From assembly GCA_036503555.1 (NCBI GenBank), contig DASXWQ010000085.1, positions 1 to 64,000 of the forward strand: a stretch of 64,000 nt of DNA, in the 5' to 3' direction. Positions 58,546 to 64,000 of the stretch are shown here, piece by piece. This DNA is from Actinocatenispora sp036503555 (lineage in GTDB: Bacteria; Actinomycetota; Actinomycetes; Mycobacteriales; Micromonosporaceae). Position 1 is the first letter of the stretch. Each line of letters begins with the position of its first letter. Position numbers and translations under genes: made by a program. The notes beneath the pieces were generated by a model, which saw nothing but the letters and a program-made list of their open reading frames with translations, was not told the origin of the DNA and did no database searches.

Positions 58546-60048
58546 CTAGTTGCGCGGCGTCGCGAGATCGTACGGCTCGGGGAGGTGTCCGGACCAGATC
58601 CGGTACGAATCGCGCTCGGGGTAGTCGACGGTCTCGGGTTCGACGTCGAACAGGCGAGTGCGGGTGTGACCGGGTTGGAAGCTGTCCCAGCCCGCGGCGC
58701 CGGTCGTCGCGAAGCGTACCCAGGTCTGCCGCAGTTCCTCGGACAGGGCAACTGTCGTGGGGGAGGGCGGATCTCCGAAGAGCTGGCGGCCGGTGGGGCT
58801 GTCGAGGCTGCCGAACGCCAGCGGTACGTCGATGCTGTGGCACGCGCCGAGAACACCGTCGAGAGCGGCGGCAGCGAGCCGTACCTCGAACAGATACGAG
58901 GTGCCGCCGGCGACGGTGTTGGCCTGGGCGAGGTGCACCGAGGGCATCCGGAACAGGGCGTCGGAGTACACCGTTTCCAGCAGTTCCTCCGCCGTCGAAT
59001 GCGGGAACGCGGCCCGGTACGCGGCGGCGCCGTGCGGGGTCGGCGCGAACAGCTCCAGCGCGGTGCGGAGGTCCGCGTCGGTGAACGTGCCCACCCGGCC
59101 GGCCATGACGGTGAAGAGGCGGAACTCGTCACGGGTGTGTCCGACCAGCAGCTCGACCCCACCGGCCCGGCCGGTGGCCAGCGCGTGCCAGGGCGATTCG
59201 GCCAGCACCTGTCCGTCCAGGACCGGACACACCGCCACACCGATCCGGCTCAGCCGGCCCCAGCTGGCCGGGTCGTCGGCGAGCGTGGCGTTCACCGCGG
59301 TGAGCTCGCCGGCCAGGCGCTGCGGGGCGATGCCGGCCAGGGCGGAAGCGGTGGGCGCGACGCCGAGCCGGGCCGCGAGCGCGGCGGTGACCTCGGCCGC
59401 GAGGGCCGTGCTGCAGTGGTTTCCCGGCACCGAGTGGGCGATGGCGCGGCGGAACAGGCCACGGGCGGAACTCATGGTCAGCATGGCGGCGATGGACCCG
59501 GCGCCGGCGGACTGGCCGGCCACGGTGACGCGGTCGGGGTCCCCGCCGAACGCGCCGATGTTTCGCCGTACCCAGTGCAGTGCCTCGATCTGGTCCAGCA
59601 GACCACGGTTTGCCGGGGCGCCGTCGATGAGGGCGAAGCCTTCGACGCCGACCCGGTAGTTGATGCTCACCACGACCAGCCCCGCCGCGGTCAGCGCGGT
59701 GGGGTCGTACATCGGGTCGCTTGCGGACCCGGCGATGTAGGCGCCGCCGTGGATCCACACCAGCACGGGCAGCCCCGCAGCACCCGGATCGGGCGTACAC
59801 ACGTTGAGCGTCAACCAGTTCGGGTCGTCGGCCGACTCGGCCTGGATCGGTCCGGACTGCGGTGCCGCCGGCCCGAACGTGGTCGCCGTGCGGACTCCGT
59901 GCCATCGCGGCGGCCGAACGGGCGCGGCGAAGCGCAGCTCGGCCACCGGCGGCTGGGCGTACGGGATGCCGCGGAACACCGCCTGGCCCCGGCGCCAGCT
60001 GCCGGCGACCGTCCCTTCCATGGTGCGTACCACCGGCTGCGCGGGCAT
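58546..60048 (-). CDS. Type B carboxylesterase
   Basis: 500 aa. AVFRGIPYAQPPVAELRFAA at the start, the oxyanion motif VLVWIHGGAYIAGS, the nucleophile elbow VTVAGQSAGAGSIAAML (Ser) and LGACHSIDVPLAFGSLD (His) are all intact. It hydrolyses esters in the cytoplasm; substrate unknown. ATG 60048 follows GGGAGCGGAG; an upstream ATG at 60081 has no ribosome site. Divergent from a TetR repressor. Confidence 0.9.
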   Translation of the reverse strand: MPAQPVVRTMEGTVAGSWRRGQAVFRGIPYAQPPVAELRFAAPVRPPRWHGVRTATTFGPAAPQSGPIQAESADDPNWLTLNVCTPDPGAAGLPVLVWIHGGAYIAGSASDPMYDPTALTAAGLVVVSINYRVGVEGFALIDGAPANRGLLDQIEALHWVRRNIGAFGGDPDRVTVAGQSAGAGSIAAMLTMSSARGLFRRAIAHSVPGNHCSTALAAEVTAALAARLGVAPTASALAGIAPQRLAGELTAVNATLADDPASWGRLSRIGVAVCPVLDGQVLAESPWHALATGRAGGVELLVGHTRDEFRLFTVMAGRVGTFTDADLRTALELFAPTPHGAAAYRAAFPHSTAEELLETVYSDALFRMPSVHLAQANTVAGGTSYLFEVRLAAAALDGVLGACHSIDVPLAFGSLDSPTGRQLFGDPPSPTTVALSEELRQTWVRFATTGAAGWDSFQPGHTRTRLFDVEPETVDYPERDSYRIWSGHLPEPYDLATPRN

Positions 60049-60125
60049 CTCCGCTCCCTCTGTCGACGCTTTCCAAGTCATCTGTATTGTGTCACGTGTA
60101 TTGAAACGATCCGTCAAGGGGGACG

Positions 60126-60824
60126 GTGGCGGCCATGCCCAAACAGGTGGACCATGACGAGCGACGCCGGGTGATCGCCGAGGCGTTGTGGCGCGTCGTC
60201 GACCAGCAGGGCATCCTGCACCTGTCGATGCGGGAGGTGGCGAACGAGGCTGGCGTCTCGCTCGGGCAGGTGCAGCACTACTTCTCGTCCCGTGCCGAAC
60301 TGCTGGGCTTCGCGATGGAACTGCAGTCCGAGCAGACGTCGGGCCGCGCCGAGCGACGGATGCGTCACCTCGGCGCACGCCCCCATCCCCGCGACGTGCT
60401 CCGCATCCTGCTCACCGAGATGCTCCCGTTGCGCCCCGACACCCGGACGGCCAGCCGGCTCAGCGCGGCGTACGTCCTGACGGCGCTGCACGACGAGCAC
60501 GCCAACGCCCGGGCGCGCGACGGCCTCCGGCAGGGACGGAGACAGGTCACACGGCTGGTTCGGCAAGCGATTGCCGACGGACACATCGCCGCCGACCGGG
60601 ATCCCGTCGTCGAGGCGAACCTGCTCCTTGCACTCACCGGGTTCACCCCGCTGCTGGAGCTGGACGTGATCTCGCCCCACGCTGCCCGCACGGCCGTCGA
60701 CCAGCACCTCGACCGACTGTTCGACATGCCGCCCGGCACGGCAACCAGCCCCGGCGGAACCAAGGCTCGGCCGACAACCAAGTCGTCCCGTACACCGACT
60801 GGTCGCGGGCGGGCCAGCCGGTGA
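60126..60824 (+). CDS. TetR-family transcriptional regulator
   Basis: 232 aa. The DNA-binding domain is DERRRVIAEALWRVVDQQGI then LSMREVANEAGVSLGQVQHY, and the ligand domain follows. GTG 60126 has AAGGGGG before it; ATG 60135 (MPKQVDHDE) is an alternative. It is divergent from the carboxylesterase, with a TGTATTG-TGTCACG-TGTATTG repeat in the gap at about 60083-60103 as candidate operator. Confidence 0.88.
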   Translation: MAAMPKQVDHDERRRVIAEALWRVVDQQGILHLSMREVANEAGVSLGQVQHYFSSRAELLGFAMELQSEQTSGRAERRMRHLGARPHPRDVLRILLTEMLPLRPDTRTASRLSAAYVLTALHDEHANARARDGLRQGRRQVTRLVRQAIADGHIAADRDPVVEANLLLALTGFTPLLELDVISPHAARTAVDQHLDRLFDMPPGTATSPGGTKARPTTKSSRTPTGRGRASR

Positions 60825-61230
60825 GGGCGTTCCAGCCCGGAGTCGGGCAGCACCTCGGGTAGCGGTGGACCGCGGGCCGCGGGAGTCGAAGCCAGCAGAT
60901 GGACGCGGGCCCCGGGCCGTACCGAGTCTCGCGGTCGGCATCGCCGTCCGACGCCCGCAACGGCGTCGCCACGGTTGCCGGTCTGTGGCACCAGCCGGCC
61001 CGATGGACCTACCAGTGGTTGCGTCTGTCGTTGGTTCGGTCGTGGCCGAAGGAACGGGGCCGTAGCTTCGGCGTCATGACACGTCACACGTCCCGCCCCC
61101 CGCTGGCCTGGACCGGTAGCCGCACGGGCCACAGCAGTTTCAGGCACAACGACGAGGTCGGTGTCGGGACCGCGCAGGTGGACGCCGCCGCGCCCGGGGT
61201 CCGCGTCGAGTCGACGGTCGAGGTCGGTTG
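60825..61230. other. 406-bp gap before the ACT-domain gene
   Basis: No believable gene or repeat found. Sequence around 61020-61080 (TTGGTTCGGTCGTGGCCGAA) could be part of a promoter but is not distinctive. Confidence 0.4.
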
Positions 61231-61605
61231 ATGTACGACATCGAGGTACCAGTGCCTGACGGTGCCCGCTCGCTGGCCCGGATTGGTCGGGTCCTCGGCG
61301 CGGCCGGGGTCGGGATGGAAGGCGGAGGCATGTGGTCCGGCACGGCGCACTACCTGGTGGCGGACGCCGATGCGGCCGTGAGTGCGCTGGGCCTGGCGGG
61401 CCTGGGGCCGGTGGTTGCGCGGCCGGTCGTGATCGCCGAACTCGACGCCGATGTTCCCGGCGCCCTCGGCGTCATGATGACCCGTCTCGTCGAGGCCGAT
61501 GTACGGCTGGAGGCCCAGTACAGCGACCATCACAACCGTAAGGTGCTCCTCGTCAGCGAGCCGGATCGGGCGCGAGCGGCGCTGAGCCATGCGGCGGACG
61601 CCTGA
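61231..61605 (+). CDS. ACT-domain-like small protein
   Basis: 124 aa. Two ACT-like halves: YDIEVPVPDGARSLARIGRV with LGAAGVGMEGGGMW, and VVIAELDADVPGALGVMMTR with LVEADVRLEAQYSDHHN. ACT domains bind amino acids or related effectors and usually act in pairs. The protein lacks any enzyme domain, so it may regulate a partner. GAGG precedes the ATG. No operon neighbour is evident. Confidence 0.7.
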   Translation: MYDIEVPVPDGARSLARIGRVLGAAGVGMEGGGMWSGTAHYLVADADAAVSALGLAGLGPVVARPVVIAELDADVPGALGVMMTRLVEADVRLEAQYSDHHNRKVLLVSEPDRARAALSHAADA

Positions 61606-62139
61606 CCGTCCATGGACGGGTACGCAGCCCCATGCTGGTGGCGACGCTGCTGGGCGACGGACGAAACGACAACGTCGACCGACTCGTCCTGTGAAGCGGA
61701 CGTCGTGGCTCCCGATCGACGAGGGTCGGTCGGCGCCGCACGGATGGCGTTCCATCCGTCGGTCGACCGCGGTGGCGTTGAGGGCCTTGTGCCCGTTGAG
61801 GTTGTGCTCGCTGGCCTTCGTCCGCCGAAACCGTTCGCCACAAGATCCCAGCCAGGAGGTGACGACGATCAGGATCAGCCCCGCCGCGACGACGGCGCTG
61901 CGTGCCGCCAGCCAGCGCAGTCGGGAGAGCGTGCCGGCGAGTCGGGTTCCAACCGGCCCCCGGCCTCCTCGGTACGGAGGGTGCCGATCGCCTGGGTGAC
62001 GCGCGGTCCGTCCCGGCAGCGGACTGTTGGCGCGGCGACCGGTGTGGTGCTCGGCGCGCAGATTGGGCTCGCCGCGTGATGGCTCCTGGCGATCGTCGCG
62101 GTCCCGCCGACCGTACCTCACGTGGTCTGACGGGCATGG
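61606..62139. other. 534-bp gap with possible decayed membrane protein
   Basis: No gene can be supported. On the minus strand around 61840-61920 a hydrophobic stretch SAVVAAGLILIVVTSWLG follows a basic patch; it may be a leftover transmembrane helix, but no ribosome site or family match backs it. Confidence 0.4.
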
Positions 62140-62901
62140 TCATCCCGTCCCGGCAGCGATCCGCGTCGCCGGGCCGGCACCGCCCGGAACTGCGACGTGT
62201 TGCCGGCCGACCCGGCGGTACAGGTACAGGGCCAGCGTGGTGAGCCACACCAGGGTCGGCGCGAGGGTCAGCACGATGAAGACCGGGAAGGGCGTCGTGC
62301 CGTCGGCGGCGGCGCTCCCGGTCATGGGCAGGATGCTGTCGGCGAGGAGTGTGTGGGAGGCGGCAGCCACCAACGGTGGGACGACCGCCAGGGCCGACGA
62401 GAGCAGTCCGCGGCGGCGTTGCTCGGTGGCGAACCACGCCGCGGTCACCAGGCTTGCGGCGAGAAGGACGGCGTAACCGCCCGAGCGCGCGACGTAGTGC
62501 ACCGTCCCGTGCCAGGTCGTCTCCGGTGACGCACCTGGAGGGAAGCCGGGCTGCGGGTCCGCCGCGAACACCGCGCCGACGATGTGTTGACCCACCCCGT
62601 ACACCACGAGCAGCCGCGAGGCCCACCGCCCACCCCAGCCGTCGCCCAGCACCCGCCGTACGCCGACGGCGAACAGCACCGTCAGCACTCCCATCACGAG
62701 CAGGTTCGACCGCTGGATCCAGCCGAGGTCCCCGGCGGTCAGCACGTTCCAGGTGTGCCGCGACGGATCGAAACCGTCGCGGGTCAGTGCCTGGGCCGAC
62801 GTCACCGTGAGGTAGATCGGGCCGGCGGCAACACCGCATGCCAGCAGCGCGCGGGTCGGTACCGCCTTTGCTTGACGCGAGACATTCCGCATGACGTTCA
62901 T
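62140..62901 (-). CDS. DUF998 membrane protein
   Basis: 253 aa with about seven helices. LLACGVAAGPIYLTVTSAQA and TWNVLTAGDLGWIQRSNLLV are typical of DUF998 proteins, whose function is unknown. The end has VLTLAPTLVWLTTLALYLYR and a basic tail. Start ATG 62901; a second ATG three codons later is possible. Confidence 0.8.
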   Translation of the reverse strand: MNVMRNVSRQAKAVPTRALLACGVAAGPIYLTVTSAQALTRDGFDPSRHTWNVLTAGDLGWIQRSNLLVMGVLTVLFAVGVRRVLGDGWGGRWASRLLVVYGVGQHIVGAVFAADPQPGFPPGASPETTWHGTVHYVARSGGYAVLLAASLVTAAWFATEQRRRGLLSSALAVVPPLVAAASHTLLADSILPMTGSAAADGTTPFPVFIVLTLAPTLVWLTTLALYLYRRVGRQHVAVPGGAGPATRIAAGTG

Positions 62902-63064
62902 GTGGTCGATCGTCGCGTCGTCGGGTCGGTCCCGGCCTCCGGCAACCGATGTCAGTGGGTACGGCGTTTCGCGTAGCCAGCGTGCGGCCCGCTACGGTCG
63001 CTGCCGTAGCCGGTCGCGCGTCCGTGCGCAGGGCGGCCCGTCGCGCGGACCGTAGGATCGCGGC

Positions 63065-64000
63065 ATGAGAGACCGGGCTGCGTGGACGCGCCTGTCTGGG
63101 CCGGTCGGTGACGCGCTGCTGGCGCTGTTCGTCGTCGTGATGCAGGTGCAGGGCACCGTGGTCCGCAACGCCGGGGAGGCGGCGTCGCGACCCCTCACGG
63201 ACGTCGGGCACCTGGGATACCTGCTGCTGATCGTGAGTGGCCTGGCCATCGCGGTCCGCCGCCGGTGGCCGGTCGCCGTGTTCGTCGTCACCGCGCTGGC
63301 CAGCGTCGCGTACTACGGGGTCGGCTTCCCGGACGGGCCCGGTTGGCTCGGACTCTTCGTCGCCCTGTACACACTCGCCGCGTACGGTGACGGGCGCCGG
63401 TCACTGGTCGTCGCCGGCGTGGGCATCACCGTACTGACGGCCGTGTGGATGGCCGCCGCGGCCGACATCGAGCCACGTGCCGCCATCGGCTGGGTGTTCT
63501 TCCGGATCGGTGCGTCGGTCATGAGCGTGGCCCTCGGCGAGTCCGTACGGTCCCGGCGGGTCATCGCGGCCGACGCCCAGCAGCGTGCCGCGCTGGCCGA
63601 ACGTACGCGCGAGGAGGAGGCGCGGGCCCGGGTCGACGCCGAACGGCTCCGGATCGCACGCGAGGTCCACGATACGGTCGCGCATGCCGTCGCGATCATC
63701 AACGTCCAGTCCGGGGTGACCGCGCACGTGCTCGACAAGCGGCCGGAACAGGCACGCGACGCCCTGCGGGCCATCGAGCAGACCAGTTCCCGTGCGCTGC
63801 AGGAGATGCGGGCCATCCTGGGGGTGCTGCGCGACGACCGCGACGACACCGACGGGCGCGGGCCGTACCCCGGGCTGGGGCAGATCGACGAACTCACCGA
63901 CAAGGCGCGCGACGCCGGTCTCGACATCACCGTCGAGCGGGGCTCGCCGGCGGTACCGCTGCCCACTGCGGTCGGCAGCGCCGCGTACCGCATCGTGCAG
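63065..64000 (+). CDS. NarL-type sensor histidine kinase, C-terminus beyond window
   Basis: The first 312 residues. Four or five membrane helices (residues about 10-150) precede a coiled region EEEARARVDAERLRIAREV and the H-box REVHDTVAHAVAIINVQSG of the HisKA_3 class. The ATP domain begins at the edge (ELTDKARDAGLDITVERG). Its response regulator would lie to the right, outside the window. The signal is unknown. Confidence 0.9.
   Translation, partial: MRDRAAWTRLSGPVGDALLALFVVVMQVQGTVVRNAGEAASRPLTDVGHLGYLLLIVSGLAIAVRRRWPVAVFVVTALASVAYYGVGFPDGPGWLGLFVALYTLAAYGDGRRSLVVAGVGITVLTAVWMAAAADIEPRAAIGWVFFRIGASVMSVALGESVRSRRVIAADAQQRAALAERTREEEARARVDAERLRIAREVHDTVAHAVAIINVQSGVTAHVLDKRPEQARDALRAIEQTSSRALQEMRAILGVLRDDRDDTDGRGPYPGLGQIDELTDKARDAGLDITVERGSPAVPLPTAVGSAAYRIVQ

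Noticed and set aside
1..64000. CRISPR arrays, tRNA or rRNA genes, riboswitches
   Set aside because: No regularly spaced repeats, no cloverleaf with a CCA-type end, and no riboswitch core motif could be recognised by eye; a covariance-model scan would settle small RNAs.

Overview
The window is 64 kb of a very GC-rich actinomycete chromosome: GC-dominated third codon positions, many GTG starts, and families typical of filamentous actinobacteria (SAV2177-type methyltransferase, AfsR/SARP-type regulator, DevS/DosR-type two-component system, Hsp20, USP proteins). A Micromonosporaceae-like host is my inference from codon style and gene families, not something the sequence proves. There are no rRNA or tRNA genes, no CRISPR array and no intact transposon. 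The region reads as accessory chromosome: many regulator/enzyme pairs, several degraded genes and few housekeeping genes.

0-31 kb. A LacI fragment, a TetR/FAD-monooxygenase operon, an epoxide hydrolase divergent from a CGNR regulator, a methyltransferase, a VOC-PhzF fusion, a LigD-like protein that lacks the ligase lysine, and a large AfsR-type regulator. Next is a DrrA/DrrB drug-exporter locus collapsed into one broken gene, then a TetR/SDR pair and a MarR/FAD-oxidoreductase pair with a frameshift in the oxidoreductase. A BlaI/M56 pair follows, with BlaI-type operators at its own promoter and again between a PAP2 phosphatase and a glycosyltransferase 5 kb away. A PadR unit shares a 19-bp motif with a neighbouring hydrolase. 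Then come a phosphatase, a ManD-like dehydratase preceded by the stump of an epimerase, a methyltransferase, a second monooxygenase/TetR pair, and an unusual two-gene unit: a lipoprotein and a membrane-anchored Hsp70-like ATPase that end in the same cysteine-containing domain.

31-47 kb. ArsR-controlled genes, an alcohol dehydrogenase and a metallo-beta-lactamase-fold gene with an apparently leaderless promoter lead into a dormancy/hypoxia-type island. This holds a DevS-like sensor (His149), a DosR-like regulator (Asp54), three universal stress proteins, two Acg-type nitroreductases, an Rv1733c-like membrane protein, a DoxX protein and a phosphoribosyltransferase. GGGCC-N4-GGCCC-type boxes sit in its divergent promoters. 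Interleaved are remnants of VOC, hydrolase, MBL/beta-CASP, two alcohol dehydrogenase and GH65 genes, so an originally larger regulon is being lost.

47-64 kb. A CDF transporter with a tiny membrane protein, a decayed IS21 IstB remnant, an Hsp20/MerR segment, about 1 kb with little coding, then RDD, NmrA and epoxide hydrolase/WYL genes. A scrambled patch holds a truncated quinone-oxidoreductase-type gene and a phosphotransferase split onto opposite strands, next to a low-GC DUF4288 gene. The end carries MarR/DUF6069, carboxylesterase/TetR, an ACT-domain protein, a DUF998 protein and the start of a histidine kinase that runs off the edge. The recurring theme is a local regulator divergent from its target with a clear palindromic operator between them.
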